This document shows positions 26,095 through 34,387 of a stretch of DNA of 64,000 bases, piece by piece (positions within the stretch are counted from its first letter, which is position 1; every line of letters starts with the position of its first letter). The notes under the pieces were generated by a model. It was given only the letters and a program-made list of their open reading frames with translations. It did not search any database and was not told the DNA's origin. Source of the stretch: JANQIO01 sp965601975 (GTDB taxonomy: Bacteria > Pseudomonadota > Gammaproteobacteria > Pseudomonadales > Halieaceae); assembly GCA_965601975.1 (NCBI GenBank), contig OZ271856.1:3224001-3288000 (forward strand), given 5' to 3'. A program made the translations under genes and the position numbers.

Positions 26095-26586
26095 ATGAAA
26101 GAGTGGACTGGCTTTGAACTACATCGTGTTCGCGATGAGCTTGAAACTAGTGCAGCCACTGTATTGGGGCGCATCATATTCGAGTTCTCACGCTTGGATA
26201 TGAATCTTGGACTAACGCTTGTATGGGCGCATGAAGGTTCAAATTTGGAAGAGCTGACCAGCAAAATTGTCGATTACTCGTTCCACAAGAAATTGGACTG
26301 TCTGAGAGACCTTTCGCTAGGCAAGTATTCAGGCAACCCAAGGGCGAAGCGAGCCTATGCAGATTGGCTGGAGCTGGCAGACAAAATTCGATCTCAGAGA
26401 AACGACCTCATTCATGGGCGATGGGGTGTTGAAGCAAGAAGTGCGCTCGTTGTAAACGTCGTCGGTCTTCCGACCGGAGAACAGTATGTACGTCACTATA
26501 CGATCCCGGAACTTGAGAGAGTCCTTGCCCAGCTGAAACAGTTACAGCGGCAGTTGTCTGATTTAGGAAGCAGCTATCCAATCTAG
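26095..26586 (+). CDS. Hypothetical helical protein with HEPN-like Rx4H motif
   Basis: A 163-residue soluble, all-helical protein. A segment DKIRSQRNDLIHGRWGV contains R-N-D-L-I-H, the R-x4-H pattern of HEPN-domain proteins, many of which are RNases in toxin or defence systems. The rest (FEFSRLDMNLGLTLVWAHEG, then ELERVLAQLKQLQRQL) is compatible with a helical bundle but is not a firm match. I started at the ATG at 26095; an in-frame ATG at 26050 is possible. No antitoxin-like partner is adjacent on the same strand. The gene is in the AT-richer patch between REP clusters. The function is open, and other proteins carry similar RN-x-L-x-H motifs. Confidence 0.5.
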   Translation: MKEWTGFELHRVRDELETSAATVLGRIIFEFSRLDMNLGLTLVWAHEGSNLEELTSKIVDYSFHKKLDCLRDLSLGKYSGNPRAKRAYADWLELADKIRSQRNDLIHGRWGVEARSALVVNVVGLPTGEQYVRHYTIPELERVLAQLKQLQRQLSDLGSSYPI

Positions 26587-26854
26587 ATTGCGTCGGTTGA
26601 ATTCAGGCGAAATCTGACGCGTCACATGACGCATGCAAGGCATTTGCACTGACGTCAGGGCTGCTCCGCATGATCGGGTACCACTTGATCAGTCTTTCTC
26701 CATCAATCCCCAAACGCTCCACGTGGAGTGTGCAACACAATTGCAGTTTGCGGTGAGCCTGGCCCGCTTTTCGGGTATGACGGGCTCGCGCGAGAATCCA
26801 GGTCACACAGTTTTGCAGAAATGGATCCCCGCCTCCGCGGGGATGACGGAGCCT

Positions 26855-26985
26855 CGCGCGGGGAGGGCCTGCCCCGCTTTTCGGGGATGACGGGCGTACG
26901 CGGGTGTGACGGGCATGCGCGGGAGTCCAGGACACACTGGTTTGCAGGAATGGGTCCCCGCTTTCGCGGGGATGACGGGCGCGCG
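26855..26985. repeat. 130-bp direct repeat, copy A
   Basis: Nearly identical to 27351-27481 (offset 496 bp) with only a few mismatches, including GTCCAGGACACACTGGTTTG. It contains REP hairpins such as CCCCGCTTTCGCGGGG. Confidence 0.85.
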
Positions 26986-27063
26986 GGTAGGACGGGCACA
27001 GGTGGGAAAGGCCTGGCCCGCATTTCGGGTGTGACTGGTCGAAGTGGGATTAAAGTGGATCAT

Positions 27064-27296
27064 GGGGTCAGACTCCTTGAAATCCTAGCTGCCACTCTGG
27101 CTTTCGATTCTCTATGCGGCAATCAGGCGAATGCTGACTACGAGGCTGCCCCGCTTTATCGGGTGCCACGTGGAGTGTGCATGACATTTGTTCCAACGGC
27201 TCACGTGAGCCGCCTGCTGTGTTGCGGCCAACTATGGATTCCCGCCTTCGCGGGAATGACGTGGGCGTGCGGGAAAGGATCAAGGAGTCTGACCCC
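27064..27296. mobile_element. 233-bp element with 17-bp perfect inverted ends
   Basis: GGGGTCAGACTCCTTGA at 27064-27080 is the exact reverse complement of 27280-27296. The interior has no complete gene and includes the hairpin GGCTCACGTGAGCC and a REP core (TTCCCGCCTTCGCGGGAA). It sits between copies A and B of the direct repeat. The GGGGTCAGA end resembles the ends near 44000-44058, so it may be a non-autonomous element moved by a REP-associated (Y1) or other transposase not present in the window. Confidence 0.6.
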
Positions 27297-27350
27297 TTGA
27301 TGCTCACGCGCGGGGAGGGCCTGCCCCGCTTTTCGGGTATGACGGGGCTA

Positions 27351-27481
27351 CGCGCGGGGAAGGTTTGCCCCGCTTTTCGGGGATGACGGGCGTACGCGGG
27401 CGTGACGGGCATGCGCGGGAGTCCAGGACACACTGGTTTGCAGGAATAGGTCCCCGCTTTCGCGGGGATGACGGGCACGCG
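27351..27481. repeat. 130-bp direct repeat, copy B
   Basis: Second copy of 26855-26985. Beyond it, CGGGTGTGACTGGTCGAAG and GTGGGATTAAAG also recur (27027-27055 and 27482-27511). The latter copy runs into the start of the next gene. Confidence 0.85.
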
Positions 27482-27499
27482 CGGGTGTGACTGGTCGAA

Positions 27500-28123
27500 G
27501 TGGGATTAAAGGATTGGTTCAGAAGTGACGATGACGCTGGTAACGGCGCTATACAGCGCAAGTTACTGTCGGTGAAGGAAAAATTTCCCTTGATTTACAT
27601 GGGCTTGGGCCATCAAATGAATGTGGCGCAGGTCACAGGCGACGACCGCGAGATCATTCAGCAGCAGGCCGGCGGCGCCAGCCAGCTGGTTGAGTTCTAT
27701 GAGGAATTCCCCAGCCTGCGGCTGTACTGCGACACCAACTCCAGTTCCTCGGCCTACTACCTGGCGCGTCCGCGCAAGTGGGAGCAGCTGAAGCAGGAGT
27801 TCATGGGTTGGATCCGCATGCTGCACGACGAGTCCAGCCACGGCGCCCTGCCGGAATGGCTGGATTCTGCGATTGTCTTCGGCGAGATTCCCGAGGCCAG
27901 CAACTACCTGCTCATGCCCACCTCCGGCGGCGAAGCGGGCAAGGTGTTCCTGTTCGAGCACAACGACTTTACGTTTGCAGAGCAGGCGGCCAGTTTCGAG
28001 GCCTACATCGGTAAGCTGATTTCTCCAGACTCGTCGCTGTTTGCTGATATTCGCAAGTACACCCAGTACTCGGACGGTGAGTCAGCCACCAAGTGGCTGG
28101 TAGAGGATTACGTCTACGGCTAG
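27500..28123 (+). CDS. SMI1/KNR4-like (SUKH) domain protein
   Basis: A 207-residue soluble protein. The C-terminal half has the pattern of SUKH/SMI1-KNR4 proteins: ALPEWLDSAIVFGEIPEASNYLLMP followed by GKVFLFEHNDFTF, where an acidic strand-turn presents a ligand loop. SUKH proteins often serve as immunity proteins against nucleases or other toxins, but solitary ones are common; no toxin gene is adjacent. The first start is GTG at 27500, which lies inside the shared repeat sequence (GTGGGATTAAAG), so the natural N-terminus and promoter may have been replaced by the repeat insertion. The next candidate start would shorten the protein considerably. Family assignment is tentative. Confidence 0.6.
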   Translation: MGLKDWFRSDDDAGNGAIQRKLLSVKEKFPLIYMGLGHQMNVAQVTGDDREIIQQQAGGASQLVEFYEEFPSLRLYCDTNSSSSAYYLARPRKWEQLKQEFMGWIRMLHDESSHGALPEWLDSAIVFGEIPEASNYLLMPTSGGEAGKVFLFEHNDFTFAEQAASFEAYIGKLISPDSSLFADIRKYTQYSDGESATKWLVEDYVYG

Positions 28124-28131
28124 CCGACTGG

Positions 28132-28905
28132 CTAGCCGATCTTCGGGTAGAACAACCGACGCCACGTACTGCTCCTGAACGGCGCCCAGCTGCTTTCCGG
28201 CTGTGCCAGCCGCTCTGCCAGCAGAAACCACACCATCGGGTTGATGGTCAGCCCGCAGTGACTGCCCCAGACCTGGATATTCTGCACGTGGGGAAAGCGC
28301 CCCTCCTGGATACAGGTCTGCCAGTTGGTCACCCCGTCACCCTTGGAATAGACCGCCGTGGTCGGCACCGGCGGCGGCTCTACCAGGGTGTGTTGCTCGA
28401 TCTGGATTTCCTCATCCGGGTTCAGTGCCGAGAACAGGCGCCGCGGGTAGGAGCCGGAGTCGCGGCCCTCACCAAACGGACTCCCCAGGCTTACCACCTG
28501 TCGAATCCTGTCGGGTAATTCCTTGGCCAGCTCGCGGGCGTAGATTCCGCCCAGGCTGTGGCCGATCAGTGTGACCTTGCCGCCGGTGCTCTGCGCATGG
28601 TCGTCGATGTACTCAAGCGCTCGCTCCAGCAGGTCGCCGCGGGGGCCGAGGTTGCGGCCCTGGGCCCAGCCCACGGCCTCGTAGCCCAGGTTGCCGAGGT
28701 GCTTCCTCAGGGGCGCGTTGTAGCCGTCGTCACCCAGGAATCCCGGTATCACCACGACGCCGTGGCCATCGCCTTTCGGCATACGCTCCAGGAAACGGCG
28801 TGTATAGAGTAGCCCGGCAAATTCTGCCAGGGCGCGATGTGCTTCAGTGATCGCCAGGCCGACATGCGGCGGCGGTATCAGGTGTGCCTCTAGGCTTGTA
28901 TCCAT
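28132..28905 (-). CDS. alpha/beta hydrolase, lipase-like
   Basis: A 257-residue hydrolase of the lipase/PGAP1-like type. The oxyanion strand is VVVIPGFLGDDGYNAPLRKHL and the nucleophile Ser117 is in VTLIGHSLGG. The C-terminal SHCGLTINPMVW supplies the histidine, and YSKGDGVTNW probably the aspartate. There is no signal peptide, so it should act in the cytoplasm, perhaps on stored or membrane lipids. It lies 47 bp downstream of a WS/DGAT wax-ester synthase on the same strand; this lipase-WS/DGAT pairing is frequent and suggests a cycle of neutral-lipid synthesis and breakdown. Its end is 9 bp from the convergent SUKH-like gene. Confidence 0.87.
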   Translation of the reverse strand: MDTSLEAHLIPPPHVGLAITEAHRALAEFAGLLYTRRFLERMPKGDGHGVVVIPGFLGDDGYNAPLRKHLGNLGYEAVGWAQGRNLGPRGDLLERALEYIDDHAQSTGGKVTLIGHSLGGIYARELAKELPDRIRQVVSLGSPFGEGRDSGSYPRRLFSALNPDEEIQIEQHTLVEPPPVPTTAVYSKGDGVTNWQTCIQEGRFPHVQNIQVWGSHCGLTINPMVWFLLAERLAQPESSWAPFRSSTWRRLFYPKIG

Positions 28906-28952
28906 GGCGGCTTCCCTCTTGTTATCACTCTTGGTCCTGGCCGCCGGTCCCG

Positions 28953-30509
28953 TTACGCCGTTGTGCGCTGCGGGGCCTGTTTGCGGGCGGCTGTTTTACG
29001 CCGGCTGGTTTTTGCTTTTGCTTTGGAACCGGCTTTGGTCTTTGCCCTCGATTTGGACTTTTTCGCCGCGGGCGCCTTTTTTGCCGCCCTGGCATGTATC
29101 TTATCGGTCCCTGCCTTGAGCTCCTTGAAACTGTCCAGCAGGCACTGGCTGTAGAACTCCGGGTCCGGCATGACGACCCGGCAGCTGGTGGCGGAGATCG
29201 CGAAGTCCCCGCAGTAACTGGTAATCGCGTGGAACAGCGCCATGCCGTCCACAATGGGGCCGGTGCCATAGTTGGCCACCATCCGCGCCCCGGTGTTGTA
29301 CAGGGGCACCTGGGGTCCCGGCACATTGGTGATCACGCAGTTGTAGATCGGCGAAAGCCGGTTCATCAGCCCCCACTTGCTGGCCAGGCGCGCGGCCTGC
29401 GCGGTCAGGGTGCTGGGAATGAACTGGGTGTAATCGGTCATCGACTTGGCGCCGACGGCGTTGGCGAGTTCCTTGGCGTCCGCGGTACCCGCGTGCACAA
29501 TCTTGAGCCGCTCCACCGGGTCTTCGATGTCGCTGCGCACCTGCACGGTCATGGTAGAGACGATATTGCCGCCGGTGCCGCGCTCCTTGTCGTTGCGCAC
29601 GTTGATCGGCGCCATCGCCGCCAGGCTCTCGGCGGGCAGCTCGTCTTTGTCCAGCAGGTACTTGCGCAGGGCGCCGCCGCAGATCGTGATGGCCACATCG
29701 TTGACCGTGGCGCCCGGCACTGCGTTCTTGATTTGCTTGATCTCTTCCAGCGGGAAGTGAACGGCCTGGAATACCCGGTGCGGGGAAATCTTGCCGTTGA
29801 AGCGGGTGCGGGGAATGTTCTCCACCCGGTGCAGCTCGCCCTTGCGCAGGCGCGTATAGGCCTGGGCAAATCCCGGCACGGTGTTGCGCGCCACGGAGAT
29901 GAAGCGGAACGGCTGCTTGACCGAGTTGATCTGGGCGCGAATCAGCAGCTCGGCGTCGGTGGGCTCGTTTTCCACTTCCACGGCGTAGGGTTCGTTATCC
30001 AGGTGCGCATCCGGCGACAGGTCGTGCATGGCGGCCGTGATTTCGGTCCCGGAGGCGCCGTCCACGGCGGCGTGATGCATCTTGGTAAAGATGGCGAAAC
30101 TGCCCCTGGGCAGGTGCTCGATATTGTCGAGGCCCTCGATCACGTACAGCTCCCACAACGGCCGCTTGCGGTCCAGGGGGCGCGCGTGAATGCGCGAGAT
30201 CAGGATGCAGAGCTGGCGCCAGTCGCCGGGCTTGGGCAGGGCCAGGTGGCGGATATGAAACTCAGGATCAAAAAAGCCGTCGGAGACCCAGTAGGGATGG
30301 TCCAGCCCCATCGGGACGGTGACCAGCCGCTTGGACAGGGTCGGCAGGCGCTGGATGCGCGCCGTCGTGTTCTCGATGATCTGCTTGAAGCGAACTGCAC
30401 CGCCGGGGGCCGTGGAGGGATCATAGATCGCCAGCCCCGAGATGTGCATGGGCGCGTTGGGCGTTTCCAGGTACAGAAACGACGCGTCCAGGCCGGTCAG
30501 TTGCTGCAT
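28953..30509 (-). CDS. WS/DGAT wax ester synthase/diacylglycerol O-acyltransferase
   Basis: A 518-residue acyltransferase that makes wax esters or triacylglycerols from acyl-CoA. The catalytic HHxxxDG is intact as His145-His146...Asp150-Gly151 (MHHAAVDGASG), preceded by RPLWELYVIEGL. The C-terminal half has NVRNDKERGTGGNIVST and NCVITNVPGPQVPLYN, both family signatures. About 45 extra residues at the C-terminus are almost pure K, R, A and S (KAPAAKKSKSRAKTKAGSK and onward), a histone-H1-like tail not required for catalysis. Start ATG at 30509. A lipase gene follows 47 bp downstream. The product stores carbon in cytoplasmic droplets. Confidence 0.94.
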   Translation of the reverse strand: MQQLTGLDASFLYLETPNAPMHISGLAIYDPSTAPGGAVRFKQIIENTTARIQRLPTLSKRLVTVPMGLDHPYWVSDGFFDPEFHIRHLALPKPGDWRQLCILISRIHARPLDRKRPLWELYVIEGLDNIEHLPRGSFAIFTKMHHAAVDGASGTEITAAMHDLSPDAHLDNEPYAVEVENEPTDAELLIRAQINSVKQPFRFISVARNTVPGFAQAYTRLRKGELHRVENIPRTRFNGKISPHRVFQAVHFPLEEIKQIKNAVPGATVNDVAITICGGALRKYLLDKDELPAESLAAMAPINVRNDKERGTGGNIVSTMTVQVRSDIEDPVERLKIVHAGTADAKELANAVGAKSMTDYTQFIPSTLTAQAARLASKWGLMNRLSPIYNCVITNVPGPQVPLYNTGARMVANYGTGPIVDGMALFHAITSYCGDFAISATSCRVVMPDPEFYSQCLLDSFKELKAGTDKIHARAAKKAPAAKKSKSRAKTKAGSKAKAKTSRRKTAARKQAPQRTTA

Positions 30510-30640
30510 GGGTTTGAACCTGAAGTATGTTTAAGTTGGTGTAGCATAGCAGGCCTGAAATAGGGCAACAAACGGGCTTTCTGGAGCTGTGAACGAAATC
30601 AACCGGGCGCAACTTCCCCGATCAAGCTACGATCATCCCA

Positions 30641-31726
30641 CTATTGGCCTACAACAGGCCGGATATTGCTGCGATCGGTGATATCGGGGGCCGCGGCGGG
30701 AGCGTCCAGCCAGCCCTGCAGGTTGTCGATCGCCAGGTCGGCGAGCATGCGGATATGGGCCGGGTCCTCGTTGAGGGCGGGGATGTAATCGAAGCGCTCA
30801 CCGCCGGCTTCCAGGAACACTTCCTTGTATTGCAGGGCGATCTCTTCCAGGGTCTCCAGGCAATCCGCGGAAAAGCCCGGGCAAATCACCTGCACTGACT
30901 TCACGCCCTCTTCGGGCAGGGCTTCGAGGGTTTCATCGGTGTAGGGCTGCAGCCATTCCTCGCGGCCGAAGCGCGACTGGAACACCATCTGGTACTGGCT
31001 CTCCTCGAGTCCCAGTGCCTCGGCCAGCAGGCGCGCTGTCTTGTGGCACTCACAGAAGTAGGGATCGCCGGAATCGAAGTAGCGCTTCGGAATGCCGTGG
31101 AAGGACATCAGCAGCTTCTCGGCCCGGCCGTGCTCGTTCCAGTGGCGGCGCACGGAATCCGCCAGGGCACCGATATAGGCCGGATTGTCGTGATAGTGGG
31201 TGATGAAGCGGAAATCCGGGACCCAGCGACGCTGGCGAAAGTCTTCGGCCACGGCGTCGAAGGTGGATGCGCCGGTGGGCGCCGAGTACTGCGGGTACAG
31301 CGGCAGCACCAGCAGCTTGCGCGCGCCCTGCTGCTTCAGCGACTCGATGCCGTTGGCGATGGACGGGTTGCCGTAGCGAAAACCGAATTCCACCACGACC
31401 TGGTCACCGAACACGGCCTCGAGCTGTTCGCGAATGCCGTCGGTCTGGTCACGGGTGTGCACAAACAGCGGCGAGCCCTCGTCAGACCAGACCTCGCTGT
31501 AGGCCTCCGCAGACTTCTTCGGCCGCACATTGAGGATGATCAGGTTGAGGATCGGCCACCACAGCAGCCGCGGCAGGTCCACGACGCGCCGGTCGGACAG
31601 GAACTGCTTCAGGTAGGGCTTCAGCGCCGCGGCCGTCGGGGCGTCGGGCGTGCCCAGGTTGGTCACCAGCACACCCACCTTGGCGGGCTGCTGATGCGAA
31701 AAAATTGGTGTGTCGACGGGTTCCAT
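30641..31726 (-). CDS. hemH: ferrochelatase
   Basis: A 361-residue enzyme that inserts ferrous iron into protoporphyrin IX, the last step of heme synthesis. The start of the fold is VGVLVTNLGTPDAPT, and the active-site histidine is in LLMSFHGIPKRYFDSGDPY. Further signatures are YPQYSAPTGAS, FQSRFGREEWLQPYTD and CPGFSADCLETLEEI, in the typical order and spacing. The proximal acidic residues are in ALNEDPAHI. It follows the alpha/beta hydrolase gene on the same strand by only 18 bp, so it may be the second gene of a pair. It is membrane-associated in bacteria but has no helix here. Confidence 0.97.
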   Translation of the reverse strand: MEPVDTPIFSHQQPAKVGVLVTNLGTPDAPTAAALKPYLKQFLSDRRVVDLPRLLWWPILNLIILNVRPKKSAEAYSEVWSDEGSPLFVHTRDQTDGIREQLEAVFGDQVVVEFGFRYGNPSIANGIESLKQQGARKLLVLPLYPQYSAPTGASTFDAVAEDFRQRRWVPDFRFITHYHDNPAYIGALADSVRRHWNEHGRAEKLLMSFHGIPKRYFDSGDPYFCECHKTARLLAEALGLEESQYQMVFQSRFGREEWLQPYTDETLEALPEEGVKSVQVICPGFSADCLETLEEIALQYKEVFLEAGGERFDYIPALNEDPAHIRMLADLAIDNLQGWLDAPAAAPDITDRSNIRPVVGQ

Positions 31727-31744
31727 AGGGGCCCACGATTACGG

Positions 31745-32731
31745 TTATCTCTCCATTATACGCGCTAAGTAGTCCAGCAGGATGACATTCAGCGCATCCG
31801 CGGCTTCCAGCGGCATCATATGTCCGGCGCCGGGGATCATCTGCACGTCGCGCAGGTCCGGAAAAATCGCCCGCATCAGGCCGATGGGGTCTTCTCCGTG
31901 GAAGCCCTCCAGGTCCACATCGCGCTCGCTGCCGACGAACCAGGCGGGCACCTCGCTGGTCACGCCCTCGTAAGGTTTGCGCTGCTGCCACTTCAGGTCC
32001 ATGGCGCGGTACCAGTTGAGGCCCCCGGTGAAACCTGAGCGGCTATACTCGGACACGAAGAGCTCCAGCTCAAGTTCACTCAGCCATGACCAGGGCAGCG
32101 GCGGCGTATCCGGCATGGCGTCGATATAGCTTGTCTCTGGCGGGTGCTTGAACACCACGAAGTAGTTGGCCTCGCCGCTCAACAGCCACATGACCTTGCG
32201 CAGGAACTCCCGGGGCGCGGCGTCCAGGTCCCGGTCGGCCCGGGGCGGCTCGCGGAAGTACTCGATGTGCAGGAAGTGCTGTTCGCCCATTTCCCGATAC
32301 CCCACCAGCGGCGGTTTGTCCGGGTCGTGGGGGGCGGCCGGGTTTTCCAGGCAGATGATGGCGCGCACCCGCTCCGGGTGGCGCAGGGCCAGGTCCTGGA
32401 TGGCGAAGGCGCCGAAGTCGATCCCCACGAACACCGCCTGCTCCAGCTCGCAGTGATCGAGCAGGCCCAGCAGGTCGCCGGTGATGGAGTCGACGCCGTA
32501 GGCACTGAAATCCTCGGGCGCGCCCGCCTGCCCCATACCGCGCATCGACGGCGCGATCACCCGGTAGCCGGCCTCGGCCAGCGCCGGAATCTGCCGGTGC
32601 CAGCTGAACCAGAGCATGGGGAAGCCGTGACAGAAAATCACCGCGGGGCCGTCGGCGGGGCCCTGCTCGACGTAGTGTGCGTCGATGCCGTTGATTGTCG
32701 CGTGGTGGTGTACCCAGTCAGCCTGCGCCAT
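31745..32731 (-). CDS. alpha/beta hydrolase, epoxide hydrolase-like
   Basis: A 328-residue soluble hydrolase of the epoxide hydrolase group. The oxyanion motif is HGFP at 35-38 and the nucleophile is Asp105 in VGIDFGAFA, rather than serine, which distinguishes epoxide hydrolases and dehalogenases from esterases. The catalytic histidine is in PGAGHMMPLEA near the end, and a cap domain with conserved tyrosines (about 140-230) should position the epoxide. It opens an epoxide or a related electrophile with water. It is upstream of hemH by 18 bp on the same strand and diverges from an LLM oxidoreductase gene. The substrate is not known. Confidence 0.87.
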   Translation of the reverse strand: MAQADWVHHHATINGIDAHYVEQGPADGPAVIFCHGFPMLWFSWHRQIPALAEAGYRVIAPSMRGMGQAGAPEDFSAYGVDSITGDLLGLLDHCELEQAVFVGIDFGAFAIQDLALRHPERVRAIICLENPAAPHDPDKPPLVGYREMGEQHFLHIEYFREPPRADRDLDAAPREFLRKVMWLLSGEANYFVVFKHPPETSYIDAMPDTPPLPWSWLSELELELFVSEYSRSGFTGGLNWYRAMDLKWQQRKPYEGVTSEVPAWFVGSERDVDLEGFHGEDPIGLMRAIFPDLRDVQMIPGAGHMMPLEAADALNVILLDYLARIMER

Positions 32732-32805
32732 GGTTTCGCTTCCCAGTTCCGCTGACTATTCTATGCCACAGACAGAACGCACTGATCCGCATAAGAGAGG
32801 CTCCC

Positions 32806-33840
32806 ATGGCCGGTATAAAAATCGACACTATTTATGGCTACGGCAAAGAACTGGAATCCACCGAGGCGATGGGGCACCGCGCCGCCGAACTGGAGGAGTT
32901 GGGCTTCGACGGCCTGATGGTGGCGGAGATCGATCATGACCCGTTCCAGCCGTTGATTATCGCGGCACACCACACATCCCGGATTGAACTGCGCACGGCG
33001 ATTGCCGTGGCGCTGGCCCGCAGCCCCATGACCATGGCCAACAGCGCCCACGACCTGAACGCCTGGTCCGGCGGCCGTTTTGCCCTCGGCATCGGCTCCC
33101 AGATCAAGCCGCACATCACCAAGCGTTTTTCCATGCCCTGGCATGGGCCGGCGAAGCAGATGCGCGAGTACATCGAATCGCTGAAGGCCATCTGGGCCTG
33201 CTGGCATGAAGGCAAAGAACTCAACTACCGTGGCGAGTTCTACCAGCACACGCTAATGACGCCGGAGTTCACGCCCACCAATACTGAATTCGGGCCGCCG
33301 CCGGTGCTGATGGCCGCAGTGGGGCCGCTGATGATGAAGACCGCCTGTGCCGTGGCCGACGGCATCATCGTGCACAGCTTCTGCACGGAGAAGCACTTCA
33401 AGGAGGTCATGCTGCCGCTGCTGGAACAGGAGCTGGCCGCCAACGGCCGCAGCCTCGACGACTTCACCATCCAGTTCCCGGTGTTTACCGCCACCGGCAA
33501 CACCGAGGAGGAGTTGGAGGAAGCCAAGCGCGCCATCAAGTACCGCATCGGCTTCTACGGCTCCACCCCCGCCTACAAAACCGTGCTGGACACCCACGGC
33601 TGGGGCGACGAGCTGCAGCCGCGCCTCAATCGCATGACCAAGGAGGGCCTGTGGGAGCAGCTGCCCGACCAGATCAGCGACGAGGTGCTGGAAGCGTTCG
33701 CTGCAGTGGGCGAGCCTATCGCCGCGGCGCAGGCCATTGCCGACCGCTTCGGTGGCCTGATCGACCGCACGGTGCTGGAGGCGAAGTACGAACCCGACGT
33801 ACTCGACGAGCAGGTGAAAATTCTGCAGGGAGCGGCCTGA
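32806..33840 (+). CDS. LLM class F420-dependent oxidoreductase
   Basis: A 344-residue luciferase-like TIM-barrel enzyme. Typical features are HRAAELEELGFDGLMVAEIDHDPF, the conserved IELRTAIAVALARSPMTMANSAHDLNAWSGGRFALGIGSQ core, and a C-terminal segment with PDQISDEVLEAFAAVGEP. It resembles the group of probable F420-dependent oxidoreductases that act on hydrophobic substrates. The start ATG at 32806 has AGAGAGG upstream. A gamma-carbonic anhydrase gene starts 5 bp after its stop, so the two form a short operon. A true F420 requirement would need F420-synthesis genes, which the window does not contain; FMN use is possible. Confidence 0.87.
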   Translation: MAGIKIDTIYGYGKELESTEAMGHRAAELEELGFDGLMVAEIDHDPFQPLIIAAHHTSRIELRTAIAVALARSPMTMANSAHDLNAWSGGRFALGIGSQIKPHITKRFSMPWHGPAKQMREYIESLKAIWACWHEGKELNYRGEFYQHTLMTPEFTPTNTEFGPPPVLMAAVGPLMMKTACAVADGIIVHSFCTEKHFKEVMLPLLEQELAANGRSLDDFTIQFPVFTATGNTEEELEEAKRAIKYRIGFYGSTPAYKTVLDTHGWGDELQPRLNRMTKEGLWEQLPDQISDEVLEAFAAVGEPIAAAQAIADRFGGLIDRTVLEAKYEPDVLDEQVKILQGAA

Positions 33841-33844
33841 GGCC

Positions 33845-34387
33845 ATGGCACATATCGGACCCGACGTCACACTCGACAACCCGGCCTTTATCCACGACAC
33901 CGCCCAGCTCTATGGAAAGATCTACATGGGCCCAGGCAGCTCGGTGTGGCCCAACGTGGTGATGCGGGCAGAGATGCTCGAGATCCGCATCGGCGCCCGC
34001 AGCAATATCCAGGACTTCGTCATGGTGCACGTGGGCTACGACAGCCCCACCATCGTCGGCGATGACTGCTCCGTGACCCACCACGCCACCCTGCACGGCT
34101 GTGAACTGGGCGACCGCTGCCTGGTGGGCATCAACGCGCTGCTGATGGACGGCTCAAAGATCGGTGCAAACTCCATCGTCGCCGGCAATACCGTGGTGCG
34201 AGAGGGTGACGAGTTCCCGGAGAACTCCATCATCGCCGGGGTGCCCGGCAAGCTGGTCGGCACGCGCGACAGCAGCCGCGCCAACCTGTTCAATGCGAAG
34301 TGGTATCAGCGAAATGCCGAGAACTACGCCCAGGGCATCGAGCGCTTCGACCCGCTGGAACTGGAGGAGATGCTGAAACAGCGCTAG
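33845..34387 (+). CDS. gamma carbonic anhydrase family protein
   Basis: A 180-residue left-handed beta-helix protein of hexapeptide repeats. The first strand VTLDNPAFIHDTAQLYGKIYMG and the metal-site segment TIVGDDCSVTHHATLHGCELG with MVHVGYD are conserved in the gamma class, which binds zinc or iron by three histidines at subunit interfaces. Many bacterial members hydrate carbon dioxide slowly or have another acyltransferase-like role (for example CaiE and PaaY). It follows the LLM gene by 5 bp. Its stop overlaps the convergent lipoprotein gene by 4 bp. Confidence 0.9.
   Translation: MAHIGPDVTLDNPAFIHDTAQLYGKIYMGPGSSVWPNVVMRAEMLEIRIGARSNIQDFVMVHVGYDSPTIVGDDCSVTHHATLHGCELGDRCLVGINALLMDGSKIGANSIVAGNTVVREGDEFPENSIIAGVPGKLVGTRDSSRANLFNAKWYQRNAENYAQGIERFDPLELEEMLKQR

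Larger units (their letters stand above)
26587..27499. other. 900-bp repeat mosaic without genes
   Basis: No protein gene is supported here. The stretch is built from short REP-like modules (GGGGATGACGGGCG, CCCCGCTTTCGCGGGG and relatives), a 130-bp direct duplication, and an inserted 233-bp element with inverted ends. A 16-bp sequence CCACGTGGAGTGTGCA occurs at 26719-26734 and again at 27166-27181. Confidence 0.7.

Noticed and set aside
25030..26590. Integron cassette array
   Set aside because: No attC-type inverted sites or integrase were found between the small genes.
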